Source of the DNA: Cupriavidus sp.
Lineage (GTDB): Bacteria > Pseudomonadota > Gammaproteobacteria > Burkholderiales > Burkholderiaceae
Assembly (NCBI GenBank): GCA_031180665.1
Contig: JAPSLP010000012.1
Coordinates: 1 to 64,000, forward strand
Direction of reading: 5' to 3'
Length of the DNA stretch: 64,000 bases
The position numbers and the translations under genes were made by a program. Of this stretch, positions 44,261-54,539 are shown piece after piece. The notes beneath the pieces are model-generated. The model did no database searches, was not told the origin of the DNA, and was given only the letters and a program-made list of their open reading frames with translations. Every line of letters starts with the position of its first letter. Within the stretch, counting starts at the first letter, position 1.

Positions 44261-45766
44261 TCAGACGCGCCGCGTCCGCCCCTGCCAGTATTGGTCGCGC
44301 AGACGGCGTTTGGCGAGCTTGCCGGTCTCGTCGCGCGGCAGTTGCTCGGCGATGACGATCGTGCGCGGCACCTTGAAGCCGGACAGCCGTTCGCGCAGCC
44401 AGGCGATCATCTGCGCCTCGTCCAGGCGCTCGCCCGGCATCGGTTGCACCATCGCCAGCAGCCGCTCGCCGTATTCGTCGTCGGGCACGCCGAACACCAC
44501 GCAGTCGGCCACGCCCGGATAGCGCACCAGCTGGTGCTCGATCTCGGCCGGATAGATGTTGACGCCACCCGAGATCACCATGTCCGAGGCGCGGTCGCAC
44601 AGGAACAGATAGCCATCGGCGTCCAGGTACCCCATGTCGCCCAGCGTCACCAGGCCGTCGACATCGATCGCGCGCCGCGCGGCGTCGTTGTTGCGGTAGG
44701 TGAAGTCCGGATAGGCGGGCTGGCGCACATAGATCAGGCCGACTTCGCCGGTCTCGCACGGCGTGCCGTCCTCGCGCAGGATGCGCACGCTGGCCTGGTC
44801 GACCGGCCGGCCGGCGGTGCCGGGCTTTGCCAGCGCATCGGCGGGCGTGGCGACGGTGATCATGCCGGCCTCGCTCGACGCATACGTTTCGTGGATCACC
44901 GGGCCCAGCCAATCCAGCATCGCGCGCTTGACCTCGGGCGCGCACGGCGAGCCGGTCGAGGCGACGAAGCGCAGCGACGACAGGTCGTAGCGCCGGCGCA
45001 CCTCGTCGGGCAGCTTCAGCAGCCGCACGTACATGATCGGCACCAGGTAGACGACATCGATGCGATGCCGCTCGATCAGCGCCAGCACCTCTTCGGCATC
45101 GAAGCGCGGCGTCAGCACCAGGCGCTCGGCGATCTGCAGCGCGTTCTGGATGAACACCCCCGGTGCGCTGTGATACAGCGGCGCCGACATCAGCGCGCGG
45201 CAGCCCGGCACGATGCCGATCGACTGCGCCACCACCGAGCGCATCGCGGCCTGCTGCGCGTCGAGGCGGTCCAGCGGCACGGCCTGGCGCAGCACGCCCT
45301 TGGGCCGTCCGGTGGTGCCGGAGGTGTAGGCCATATGGCCCCGCGGGGCCACGCGCGGGCCGTCATAGGGCGGCTGGGCCGCGAGCCAGGGCTCGTACGC
45401 TAGGGCGTCGAGCGCCGACGGCGCGGTGTCTTCGCCCACCGCCAGCACCGGCATGCCCGCCGGCACCGCGGCCTGCACCGCCGGCAGCAGGTCGGCATGG
45501 GCGATCAGCACCCTGGCGCCGCTGTCCTCGAGCAGGTAGCGCACCTCCTCCGCGGTGAAATGCCAGTTGATCGGGCAGTAGTAGCAGCCCGCGGTACGGC
45601 AGGCATGCACGATGTCGGCAAACGGCGCGTCGTTGCGCAGCAGCACGGCGATCACGTCGCCCTCCGCCACGCCGAGCGCGCGCAGCCCGCCGGCCAGCCG
45701 GCTGCCGCGCGACAGCAGTTCGTCGCCGGTGCGATGCAAATCCTGGAACCAGAGGTCCGCCGCCAT
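44261..45766 (-). CDS. AMP-binding acyl-CoA synthetase
   Basis: 501 residues. The ATP-binding loop YTSGTTGRPKGVL, the segment YASSEAGMITVA, the hinge region MGYLDADGYLFLCDRASDMVISGGVNIYPAEIE and the C-terminal lysine region LPRDETGKLAKRRLRDQ are the motifs A3-A10 of the ANL superfamily. It activates a carboxylic acid through an adenylate to its CoA thioester; chain length cannot be inferred. Together with the downstream Bug receptor it forms a two-gene unit, divergent from a LysR gene that probably controls it. Confidence 0.9.
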   Translation of the reverse strand: MAADLWFQDLHRTGDELLSRGSRLAGGLRALGVAEGDVIAVLLRNDAPFADIVHACRTAGCYYCPINWHFTAEEVRYLLEDSGARVLIAHADLLPAVQAAVPAGMPVLAVGEDTAPSALDALAYEPWLAAQPPYDGPRVAPRGHMAYTSGTTGRPKGVLRQAVPLDRLDAQQAAMRSVVAQSIGIVPGCRALMSAPLYHSAPGVFIQNALQIAERLVLTPRFDAEEVLALIERHRIDVVYLVPIMYVRLLKLPDEVRRRYDLSSLRFVASTGSPCAPEVKRAMLDWLGPVIHETYASSEAGMITVATPADALAKPGTAGRPVDQASVRILREDGTPCETGEVGLIYVRQPAYPDFTYRNNDAARRAIDVDGLVTLGDMGYLDADGYLFLCDRASDMVISGGVNIYPAEIEHQLVRYPGVADCVVFGVPDDEYGERLLAMVQPMPGERLDEAQMIAWLRERLSGFKVPRTIVIAEQLPRDETGKLAKRRLRDQYWQGRTRRV

Positions 45767-45925
45767 TCGAGTGCTCCTTTGCGCCGGGCGCGCGTGCGGA
45801 CACGGGCGCCGTCATATTGAGCGGTCACTGTAACGGCGGGCATCGCCATCGACAATTCCCTGGCAGCGCAGCACAATGTTGAGCCCCGCGCGACAATCCC
45901 CCAGGCAATCCCCGATGGACGCACC

Positions 45926-46849
45926 ATGGACCTGAACCTGATCCAGGCCTTCGTCGATATCGTCGAGGCCGGCAATCTGGCCGAAGCCGGCCGCCGGCGC
46001 GGCGTCACGCGCTCCCAGGTCAGCCGGCAACTGCGCGAGCTGGAGGTCCAGGCAGGCGCGCAATTGATGCGCCGGACCACGCGGCGGCTGGAGCTGACCG
46101 AGCCGGGTCACGCGCTGTACCGCCACGGGCTGGCGATCCTGCGCGAGGTCGCGTCCGCGCAGGCGGAGATCGACAGCCTGGGCAAGACGCTGCGCGGCCA
46201 TGTGCGGCTGAGCGTACCCACGGGCCTGGGCGACACCTTCGTCGCGCCGCTGCTGCTGGCCTTCGCCGAGCGGCATCCGGGCATCACGCTGCGCGTCTTC
46301 TTCAACAATCGGGTCAACGACCTGATCGCTGCCGAGATCGACGTGGCGCTGAAGGTCACCTCGCAACCGCCGCTGGACCATGTGGCGCGCGACGTCTGCG
46401 CGATCGAATGGGGCCTCTATGCGGCGCCGTCCTATCTGGAACGGATCGGACCGATCCGCGTGCCGGCCGACCTCGCGGCGACAGACTTCCTGTGCCCGCC
46501 TTACTTCGCCCGACCGTTCGAGTTGCATCTGATGCGCGGCGACAAACGCGCCGCGGTGCAGTTGCTGCCGCGCCTGCAGTCCGAGCACTTCCCCTTTCTG
46601 ATCCGCGCCGTGCAGGCGGGCCACGGGGTCTGCCTGCTGCCGGTCTATGCGGGCTGGCAGGACGTGCACGCCGGCCGGCTGGTGCAGGTGCTGCCCGACT
46701 GGCGGCCGGAAGGGCTGGGCGACCGGCTTTACCTGATCACCACGCCGAACCCGCATCCGCCGATGGCGACGCGGGCGCTGATCGACTTCCTGCGCGAGCA
46801 GATTCCCGCGCTGCCGGTGTTCCGGGACGCGCCCGACGGTCCGGTCTGA
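45926..46849 (+). CDS. LysR family transcriptional regulator
   Basis: 307 residues. Winged helix at residues 1-60 (MDLNLIQAFVDIVEAGNLAEAGRRRGVTRSQVSRQLRELE), then a ligand-binding domain starting HVRLSVPTGLGDTFVAPLLLAF. Divergent from the CoA ligase/Bug pair across 159 bases, so the likely regulator of it. The ligand is unknown; the acid or its CoA ester would be the natural guess. Confidence 0.92.
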   Translation: MDLNLIQAFVDIVEAGNLAEAGRRRGVTRSQVSRQLRELEVQAGAQLMRRTTRRLELTEPGHALYRHGLAILREVASAQAEIDSLGKTLRGHVRLSVPTGLGDTFVAPLLLAFAERHPGITLRVFFNNRVNDLIAAEIDVALKVTSQPPLDHVARDVCAIEWGLYAAPSYLERIGPIRVPADLAATDFLCPPYFARPFELHLMRGDKRAAVQLLPRLQSEHFPFLIRAVQAGHGVCLLPVYAGWQDVHAGRLVQVLPDWRPEGLGDRLYLITTPNPHPPMATRALIDFLREQIPALPVFRDAPDGPV

Positions 46850-46898
46850 ACCGGTCCTGACGAGGACACGACAAAAGCAAGCACATCGTCCTCACACA

Positions 46899-46936
46899 CT
46901 TTCAATTTGCAAGCTAGAATGCTTGCATATTGAAAG
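46899..46936. promoter_or_regulatory. Operator for the HxlR regulator overlapping a promoter
   Basis: A 16-bp inverted repeat with only one mismatched pair, CTTTCAATTTGCAAGC and GCTTGCATATTGAAAG, flanks TAGAAT (46915-46920), which looks like the -10 box of the HxlR-MATE operon. The start codon lies 30 bases further on. A protein bound here would cover the promoter, which suggests self-repression by the HxlR protein. Confidence 0.8.
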
Positions 46937-46966
46937 CAGCCTTTGGCAAGAACACACGGAGGAGAT

Positions 46967-47488
46967 GTGGGCCACACCGACTTTGCCAGCATGCCCTGCC
47001 CGATCGCCCGCTCGATGGCGGTACTGGGCGAGCGCTGGGCGATCCTGCTGATGCGCGAGGCCTTCTACGGCAGCACGCGCTTCGACGACTTCCAGCGCAA
47101 TCTCGGCATCGCGCCCAATATCCTCAGCGCACGGCTCAAGACCCTGGTCGAGCACGGCATGTTCGACCGCGTGCCGGCCGACGGCGGCGTGCGCCAGCAC
47201 TACCGGCTGACCGAGAAGGGGCGCGATTTCTTCCCGGCTTTCGTCGCGCTGAAGGCCTGGGCCGATCGCTGGATGTCCGACCGCGGCCCGATGACGCTGC
47301 TGCTGGACCGTCGCACCGGCGACGAGATCGCCGCCCCCGCCTTGACGCGCGCCGACGGCAGTACGGTCACGCTGGACGATCTGCGCGTCGCCGCCGGTCC
47401 GGCTGCCGGTCACCACTTGCGCCGCCGCTTCGCGGCCGACATCGATGCCCTCGAAACCACGGAGGCAGGCGATGACCGAACTGCATGA
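46967..47488 (+). CDS. HxlR family transcriptional regulator
   Basis: A GTG start at 46967 is chosen because GGAGGAGAT lies directly before it; 173 residues. The HxlR winged helix has CPIARSMAVLGERWAILLMREAFYGSTRFDDFQRNLGIAPNILS in consecutive parts (Cys at about residue 11), then the wing VRQHYRLTEKGRDFFPAF. A C-terminal extension of about 60 residues is present compared with minimal members. Many HxlR proteins sense electrophiles through the N-terminal Cys. The MATE gene overlaps its end by 17 bases, so it probably controls this efflux pump and itself. Confidence 0.9.
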   Translation: MGHTDFASMPCPIARSMAVLGERWAILLMREAFYGSTRFDDFQRNLGIAPNILSARLKTLVEHGMFDRVPADGGVRQHYRLTEKGRDFFPAFVALKAWADRWMSDRGPMTLLLDRRTGDEIAAPALTRADGSTVTLDDLRVAAGPAAGHHLRRRFAADIDALETTEAGDDRTA

Positions 47489-48899
47489 CGCCGTACGGGT
47501 CGCCGTGCCTGCCGCAGCCTTTCCTTCCGCCACGCCAGCACCTGAACCCGCTGCCCCCGGCGTCGCAGCCGCAGCCGCGCCCGGCGCGGCGCCGCCGCGC
47601 GCGGTGCTGCGGGCCATCGTCAAGCTGGCCGCGCCGACCAGCCTGATCGCGCTGCTGCAGGCGGTCGCGCAATTGATCGAAACCTGGCTGGCGGCGCGCC
47701 AGGGCACCGCGGCGCTGGCCGGCTGGGCCGTGGTGCTGCCGTTCGCGCTGCTGCTGCAGCAGATGTCGACCGGCGCGATGGGTGGCGGCGTGGTGTCGGC
47801 GATCGCCCGTGCGCTGGGCGCCGGCAAGCGCGAGGACGCCTCCGCGTTGGTGCTGCACGCGCTGATCATCGCCGCCTTGGCGGGCCTTGCCTTCGCCATC
47901 GCGCTGGCGGGCTTTCCGCATGCGGTGCTCGGCGCGGTGGCCGGTGCGACGGCCGCCGAAGCCGCCGCGAGCTATGCGATCTGGCTGTTCGGCGCCGGTG
48001 CGGTGCCGGCCTGGCTGTCCAACACGATGGCTTCGGTGCTGCGCGGCGGCGGCCGCCACGCGCTGGCGGCGCGCGTGCTGTCCCTGATGTGGATCGCCTT
48101 CCCGCTGCTCGCGTGGGCGCTGGCCGAACCGGCCGGCATGGGCCTGGCCGGCATCGGCGCCGCCTTCGCGCTGGTGTCGTGGGCCGCGGCGCTGGCGATG
48201 GCGGTGGTGGTGCTGCGTGGCGGCGCGGGCTTCGTGCCGGTGCTGCGCGTGCGCCCGAACGGGGCGCTGTTCCAGCGCATCCTGTCGGTCGGACTGGTCG
48301 CCTGCGGGCTGGCGGCGCTGGCCAATCTGGCCACCATCCTGGTGACCGCGCAGCTGCGCCCCTACGGCACCGCGGCGGTGGCGGCCTACGGCATCTCGGC
48401 ACGGCTCGAATTCCTGATGATCCCGCTGGCCTTCGGCGTGGGCTCGGCGCTGACCGCGCTGGTCGGCCGTGCGGTCGGGGCCGGCGACTGGGCCGGCGCG
48501 CGGCGCACCGCCTGGGTGGGCGCGCTGCTCGCGCTGGCGCTGGCCGGCACCATCGGCATCGCGGTCGGGCTCGCGCCGGCGCGTTTCGCCAGCTGGTTCA
48601 CCAGCGATGCGGAAGTCGCCGCGATCGCGGCACGTGCGCTGTCGTGGATCGCGCCGGCCTTCGGCGGCTTCGGGCTCGGCATGGCGCTGTATTTCGCCTC
48701 GATGGGCGCGGGCCGCATGCGCTGGCCGATCGCCGCCGGCATCGCGCGGATCGGCCTGGCCGCGGGCGGCGGCTGGCTGCTGGCGCATGTCGGCGGCATG
48801 GGGCTGGACGGCCATTTCCTCGGCGTGGCACTCGGCATCACCGCCTATGGCGCGGTGACCGCGTTGGGTGTGCGGCGCACGGTGTGGCCGGGGCGATAG
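47472..48899 (+). CDS. MATE family multidrug efflux transporter
   Basis: Start at 47472 (MTELHDAV), with GGAGG seven bases upstream, overlapping the regulator gene. 475 residues: an Ala/Pro-rich N-terminus of about 45 residues, then twelve helices in two similar halves, the first beginning AIVKLAAPTSLIALLQAVAQLIETWLAARQG. The family segments PLAFGVGSALTALVGRAVGAGD and LYFASMGAGRMRWPI are in the second half. MATE pumps expel cationic drugs using sodium or proton gradients; substrates here are unknown. Control by the HxlR operator upstream is probable. Confidence 0.9.
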   Translation: MTELHDAVRVAVPAAAFPSATPAPEPAAPGVAAAAAPGAAPPRAVLRAIVKLAAPTSLIALLQAVAQLIETWLAARQGTAALAGWAVVLPFALLLQQMSTGAMGGGVVSAIARALGAGKREDASALVLHALIIAALAGLAFAIALAGFPHAVLGAVAGATAAEAAASYAIWLFGAGAVPAWLSNTMASVLRGGGRHALAARVLSLMWIAFPLLAWALAEPAGMGLAGIGAAFALVSWAAALAMAVVVLRGGAGFVPVLRVRPNGALFQRILSVGLVACGLAALANLATILVTAQLRPYGTAAVAAYGISARLEFLMIPLAFGVGSALTALVGRAVGAGDWAGARRTAWVGALLALALAGTIGIAVGLAPARFASWFTSDAEVAAIAARALSWIAPAFGGFGLGMALYFASMGAGRMRWPIAAGIARIGLAAGGGWLLAHVGGMGLDGHFLGVALGITAYGAVTALGVRRTVWPGR

Positions 48900-48920
48900 G
48901 GATGCAATAGCGATGCGCTA

Positions 48921-48964
48921 GCGATGGGCGAGCGATGGGCGAGCGATGGGCGAGCGATGCGATA
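48921..48964. repeat. 11-bp tandem repeat, three to four copies
   Basis: Unit GCGATGGGCGA, three perfect copies and one degenerate, preceded by weaker GCGATGC-type units from 48909. It directly follows the MATE stop codon. Confidence 0.9.
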
Positions 48965-49092
48965 GGCTGGCGCGCATCGCAGCGCGCGGGGCAGCGGCGC
49001 ACCCCGCCCGCAACGGCCGCGCATGCGCGCACGCCGTATCCCCGGTATCGTGCGGCTTATCGTGCCAACGCGGCACGCCTTTCCGGAGCACC

Positions 49093-50232
<1,140 letters not shown>

Positions 50233-50380
50233 CGCCCGCGGCGATCGTTGATGCCAATCGCGACCTCCCCATCGGCCATCGTGTCCCGCTCCGGCACCGG
50301 GCCGGCATACCGACGAGATTCTCGCCGCGCTTGGTCTCGATGACGCCCGGCGCGCTGGCCGAGCCCATCCGGTGCCGGTC

Positions 50381-50386
50381 TATAAT
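50381..50386 (+). promoter_or_regulatory. Putative -10 box of the AraC-type gene
   Basis: A perfect TATAAT, about 140 bases before the AraC-type start, within GC-rich DNA. No -35 consensus is recognisable. Confidence 0.5.
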
Positions 50387-50526
50387 CGCCGCACCCCGCC
50401 GCGCGACCGGTCCTGCGTGCCGCACGGCGGCAGCGCCTTGCCGCGGCATGCCGTCGTCGCCGCGGCCCTTCCTTCGACGCAGTTCCCGTGCGAGCCAGCA
50501 GCATCCATGGTCTCCGGTCCGGCCCC

Positions 50527-51555
50527 ATGAACACTGCCAGTTTCACCCACCACACGATCGCCATCCAGCAGGTCCAGCAGACCCTGCTGGGTGCGCGCCA
50601 TCGCGGCGCCGACATTGCCGCGCTGTTGCGTCGCGCGGGCATCGCGCCGGCGCTGCTCGATTCGCCGGTGGCGCGCGTGACGCAGGGCCAGTACGCGGCG
50701 CTGGCATTCGCGATGCGGCGGGCGATGCGCGACGAGATGTGGGGCCTGTGCAGCCGGCCGCTGCCGCTGGGCAGCTTCGCGCAGTGCTGCCAGATGCTGG
50801 TGCGCACGCGCACGCTGGGCGAGGCGATGCAGGCCGGGCTGCGCTACTACCGGCTGCTGATCGACGACTTCGTGCCGCGGCTGCGCTGCCATGGCGAGAT
50901 CGCGATGCTGTCGCTGTCGCCGCGCGTCCCCTACGATGCGCGCCTGGCCTATGCGGCGCGGGCCTTCGCGTTTCTCGGCTACGGCCTGGCCTGCTGGCTG
51001 GTGGCGCGCCGCGTGCCGCTGATCGGCGTCGACTACCCCGATTCCGAGCTCGGTCCCAGCCCCGATGCCGCGCTGCTGTTCCAGGCGCCCGCGTCCTACG
51101 GCCACGACTACACCGGCTGGCGTTTCGAGGCGCGCTGGCTCGATCTGCCGGTGGTGCAGAACGAGGCCAGCCTGCGCGAGTTCCTGCGGCACGCGCCGGC
51201 CAGCCTGCTGATCAAGTACCGCGACCAGACCAGCATCACCGAACGCATCCGCCGCATCCTGCGCCGCAACCTGACCGGCGAGCTGCCCACGCTCGAGGAC
51301 GTCGGCGAGCAGCTGGCGATGACGCCGCAGACGCTGCGCCGCCGGCTGCGCGAGGAAGGCCAGGGCTTTCGCGGCATCAAGGACGACCTGCGCCGCGACG
51401 CCGCCATCGAATACCTGGCGCGCCCCGAGCTGACGCTGCCGGAGATCGCCAGCCTGCTCGGCTTCTCCGAGGCCAGCACCTTCCATCGCGCCTTCAAGCA
51501 CTGGACCGGGGTCGCGCCCGGCCAATATCGCCAGTCGCATCTGCGCGAACACTGA
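50527..51555 (+). CDS. AraC family regulator with arabinose-binding-type N-terminal domain
   Basis: 342 residues from ATG 50527. The N-terminal 200 residues are of the OruR/ArgR-type ligand-binding domain (Arabinose_bd) with LGARHRGADIAALLRRAGI and WGLCSRPLPLGSFAQCC. The C-terminal AraC domain holds two helix-turn-helix units: LPTLEDVGEQLAMTPQTLRRRL and LTLPEIASLLGFSEASTFHRAFK. It stands immediately before the beta-oxidation operon and reads in the same direction, 209 bases away, and probably activates it. Related regulators respond to fatty or other hydrophobic acids. Confidence 0.9.
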   Translation: MNTASFTHHTIAIQQVQQTLLGARHRGADIAALLRRAGIAPALLDSPVARVTQGQYAALAFAMRRAMRDEMWGLCSRPLPLGSFAQCCQMLVRTRTLGEAMQAGLRYYRLLIDDFVPRLRCHGEIAMLSLSPRVPYDARLAYAARAFAFLGYGLACWLVARRVPLIGVDYPDSELGPSPDAALLFQAPASYGHDYTGWRFEARWLDLPVVQNEASLREFLRHAPASLLIKYRDQTSITERIRRILRRNLTGELPTLEDVGEQLAMTPQTLRRRLREEGQGFRGIKDDLRRDAAIEYLARPELTLPEIASLLGFSEASTFHRAFKHWTGVAPGQYRQSHLREH

Positions 51556-51764
51556 GCCGCCTTTGCGCTCCGCCACCTGTTCTGCGGGTTTCCCCGTAAC
51601 GGGCGGGCATGCGTGCGGCATTGCGCTCGCGCGCGCTCCGGCTTGATCGTTCATGCCAATGCGATTCAGCGCTTCGGCCATGTATCGGTGCGCCCTGCCT
51701 TCCTAGACTGTCGTCACCGTGGCGGCAGGACCGTCGACCAGCGGACACAGAACAGGAGACAGAC

Positions 51765-52757
51765 ATGGCAGACACCTCGAAGTCGCGCCGGCGCGCACTG
51801 CTGGCCCTGGCCGGCGGCGCGCTCGGCGCCTGGGCGCCCTGGCCGGCCGCGGCGCTGGCAAAGTCGGAGTCCTACCCCGCCCGTACGCTGACGATGATCA
51901 TGCCGTTCCCGCCGGGCGGCGCCACCGACGTGCAGATGCGTGCGCTGGCGCACGCGCTGTCCAAGGAGATGGGGCAGCAGGTGGTGGTGGTCAATCAGCC
52001 CGGCGTCGCCGGCACCATGGGCCCGGCCGCGATGGCGCGCAGCGCGGCGCCGGACGGCTATACCTTCTCGGTGGCCCCCGCGACGCTGTTCCGACTGCCG
52101 CATCTGCAGAAGGTCAATTTCGATCCGCTCAGCGACTTCACCTATGTGATCTGCCTGACCGGCTACACCAACGGCCTGGTGGTACGCGCGGACGCGCCGT
52201 GGAAAACGCTGCAGGAGCTGTTTGCCGATGCAAGGGCGCGGCCCGGCCAGATCAGCTACGGCTCGACCGGCATCGGCAGCGGCGGCCACGTGGCGATGGA
52301 ACGGCTCGCGCGTGCGGCCGGGGTCAAGTTCAATTTCATTCCCTTCAAGGGCATGGCCGAGGAAACCACCGCGCTGCTCGGCGGCCATCTCGACGTGATC
52401 TCGGACCCCGGCTGGGGCGCGCTGGTCGACGGCGGCAAGGCCCGGCTGCTGGCCACGCTGGGCAACACGCGGCTGCCACGCCGCCCCAATGTGCCGACGC
52501 TCAAGGAGCTGGGCTACGACATCACGGTCAATTCGCCGGTGGGCATCGTCGCGCCCAAGGGCATGGAGCCGGCCGTGCTCAAGACCCTGCACGACGCACT
52601 GCGCAAGGCGATGCGCGACCCGGACTACCAGCGCATGCTGGCGGACTACGACCAGGTCGACATGTACATGAGCAGCGCCGAGTATCGCCAGTACGCGATC
52701 GACCAGTTCGCGCGCGAAAAGGTGTTCCTTAGCCAGATCGGCGTCAAGCTGCAATAA
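51765..52757 (+). CDS. Bug-type substrate-binding protein with Tat-like signal
   Basis: 330 residues. The start SKSRRRALLALAGGALGAWA has a twin-arginine and a hydrophobic core, which suggests export by the Tat route, unlike the other three Bug proteins in the window. Family signature: YPARTLTMIMPFPPGGATDVQMRALA and VVVNQPGVAGTMGPAAMA. It heads the beta-oxidation array, so its ligand may be the acid that the array degrades. No membrane subunits of a TTT transporter are nearby. Confidence 0.87.
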   Translation: MADTSKSRRRALLALAGGALGAWAPWPAAALAKSESYPARTLTMIMPFPPGGATDVQMRALAHALSKEMGQQVVVVNQPGVAGTMGPAAMARSAAPDGYTFSVAPATLFRLPHLQKVNFDPLSDFTYVICLTGYTNGLVVRADAPWKTLQELFADARARPGQISYGSTGIGSGGHVAMERLARAAGVKFNFIPFKGMAEETTALLGGHLDVISDPGWGALVDGGKARLLATLGNTRLPRRPNVPTLKELGYDITVNSPVGIVAPKGMEPAVLKTLHDALRKAMRDPDYQRMLADYDQVDMYMSSAEYRQYAIDQFAREKVFLSQIGVKLQ

Positions 52758-52894
52758 GCAGCAATGAGGCATGCGGCAAACGCAGGCGGCGCTGATCGTT
52801 TCGGCCAAGCGCTTTGGTTGCGCGGGCCATTGGCGCATCGCGGTGCGCGCGGCAAAGTGGGACCACGCAGCAGGCAAACAACGAGGACCAGACC

Positions 52895-54079
52895 ATGACA
52901 CGCAACGTCCATGTCGCCGGTGTCGGCATGATTCCCTTCAGCAAGCCGGGCAAGAGCGAGCCCTATATGGTCATGGGCGAGCAGGCCGCGCGCCTGGCGC
53001 TCGACGACGCCGGCGTGCCGTACGACGCAGTGCAGCAAGCCTACGTCAGCTATGTCTACGGCGACTCGACCGCAGGCCAGGCGGCGATCTACCGGGTCGG
53101 CCTGACCGGCATCCCGGTCTTCAACCTGAACAACAACTGCTCGAGCGGGTCGAGCGCGCTGTTCCTGGCGCGCCAGGCGGTGCAAAGCGGCGCAGTCGAA
53201 TGTGCGATCGCGCTCGGCTTCGAGCAGATGGTGCCGGGCGCGCTCAAGGGCGCGTATGACGACCGCCCGTCGCCGATGGCGCGCTTTGCCGACACCATGG
53301 GCGAGTTGCAGGGCATGGATGCGAACGCCCCGCGCGCCGCGCAATTCTTCGGCGGCGCGGGACGCGACTACATCAAGCAGCACGGCATCCGCGCCGACAC
53401 CTTCGCGCGCATCTCGGTCAAGGCGCGCCAGCACGCCGCGCGCAATCCGCTGGCGGTGTTCCGCGACACGGTGACGCTCGACGAGGTGATGGCCGCGCCG
53501 ATGGTGTTCGAGCCGCTGACGCGGCTGCAATGCTGCCCCCCGACCTGCGGCGCCGCCGCGGCGATCCTGTGTTCCGAGGACTTTGCCCGTCGCCACGGCC
53601 TGGACATGCGCGTGACCATCGCCGCGCAGGCGATGACCACCGATACGACGAGCACCTTCGCCCAGCGCGACATGCGCCAGCTGGTCGGCTACGACATGAG
53701 CCGCGCCGCCGCCGCGCAGGTCTACGAGATGGCCGGCATCGGACCGGAAGACATCGACGTGGTCGAACTGCACGACTGCTTCACCGCGAACGAGCTGATC
53801 ACCTACGAGGCGCTGGGCCTGACCCCCGAGGGCACCGCGGAGAAGTTCATTCTCGAGGGCAACAACACCTATGGCGGCCGGGTGGTGACCAACCCCTCCG
53901 GCGGCCTGCTGTCGAAGGGCCATCCGCTCGGCGCCACCGGCCTTGCGCAGTGCGCGGAACTGACCTGGCAGCTGCGCGGCCAGGCGGACCAGCGCCAGGT
54001 CGAAGGCGCGCGGCTCGCGCTGCAGCACAACCTCGGACTGGGCGGCGCCTGCGTGGTGACGCTGTATCAGGCGGCCTGA
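52895..54079 (+). CDS. SCP2-type thiolase (lipid-transfer/3-ketoacyl-CoA thiolase)
   Basis: 394 residues. The nucleophile is Cys82 in NNNCSSGSSALFLA. The second signature ELHDCFTANE (His293, Cys295) is typical of the SCP2/SCPx thiolase branch, and His343 lies in SKGHPLGATG. C-terminal GLGGACVVTLY supplies Cys386. There is no fused sterol-carrier domain or DUF35 partner. It would cleave 3-ketoacyl-CoA with CoA; related actinobacterial proteins can instead act as retro-aldolases on sterol side chains. It begins the enzyme part of the operon and is followed by the hydratase pair after three bases. Confidence 0.87.
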   Translation: MTRNVHVAGVGMIPFSKPGKSEPYMVMGEQAARLALDDAGVPYDAVQQAYVSYVYGDSTAGQAAIYRVGLTGIPVFNLNNNCSSGSSALFLARQAVQSGAVECAIALGFEQMVPGALKGAYDDRPSPMARFADTMGELQGMDANAPRAAQFFGGAGRDYIKQHGIRADTFARISVKARQHAARNPLAVFRDTVTLDEVMAAPMVFEPLTRLQCCPPTCGAAAAILCSEDFARRHGLDMRVTIAAQAMTTDTTSTFAQRDMRQLVGYDMSRAAAAQVYEMAGIGPEDIDVVELHDCFTANELITYEALGLTPEGTAEKFILEGNNTYGGRVVTNPSGGLLSKGHPLGATGLAQCAELTWQLRGQADQRQVEGARLALQHNLGLGGACVVTLYQAA

Positions 54080-54082
54080 ACC

Positions 54083-54526
54083 ATGATCGATCGCCAATAT
54101 ATCGGGCACCGGATGGCGCCCTTCACCGTGCCGGTGGAAGCGGGCCGGCTGCGGCTGTTCGCCAAGGCCACCGGCCAGCACGACCCCGTCTACACCGACG
54201 AGGCCGCCGCGCACGATGCCGGCCACCCCGCGCTGCCGGTGCCGCCGACCTTCCTGTTCTGCCTGGAGATGGACGCGCCCAACCCGGCCGCGATCCGCGA
54301 GCTGCTGGGTCTGGACTATCGCCGGCTGCTGCACGGCGAGCAGCGCTTCACCTATCACGCGATGACCTATGCGGGCGACCGGCTGACCTTCGAGCAATGC
54401 ATCGAGGACATCTACGACAAGAAGGGCGGCGCGCTCGAGTTCGTCGTGCGACGCACGCGCGTCAGCAACCAGCATGGCGCGCATGTCGCCGACCTGCGCA
54501 CGGTCACGGTGATGCGCCATGGATAA
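54083..54526 (+). CDS. MaoC-like dehydratase, non-catalytic half (FAS1-type N domain)
   Basis: 147 residues of hot-dog fold. The segment FAKATGQHDPVYTDEAAAHDAG corresponds to the hydratase motif, but the catalytic Asp and His of GDHNPIH are replaced by Gln32 and Tyr37. It resembles the N-terminal MaoC_dehydrat_N domain, which in two-domain hydratases binds the acyl-CoA while the other half is catalytic. The next gene supplies an intact half, so the two products probably assemble into one heteromeric enoyl-CoA hydratase. Starts three bases after the thiolase stop. Confidence 0.85.
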   Translation: MIDRQYIGHRMAPFTVPVEAGRLRLFAKATGQHDPVYTDEAAAHDAGHPALPVPPTFLFCLEMDAPNPAAIRELLGLDYRRLLHGEQRFTYHAMTYAGDRLTFEQCIEDIYDKKGGALEFVVRRTRVSNQHGAHVADLRTVTVMRHG

Positions 54527-54539
54527 CGGAGCCCGATCG

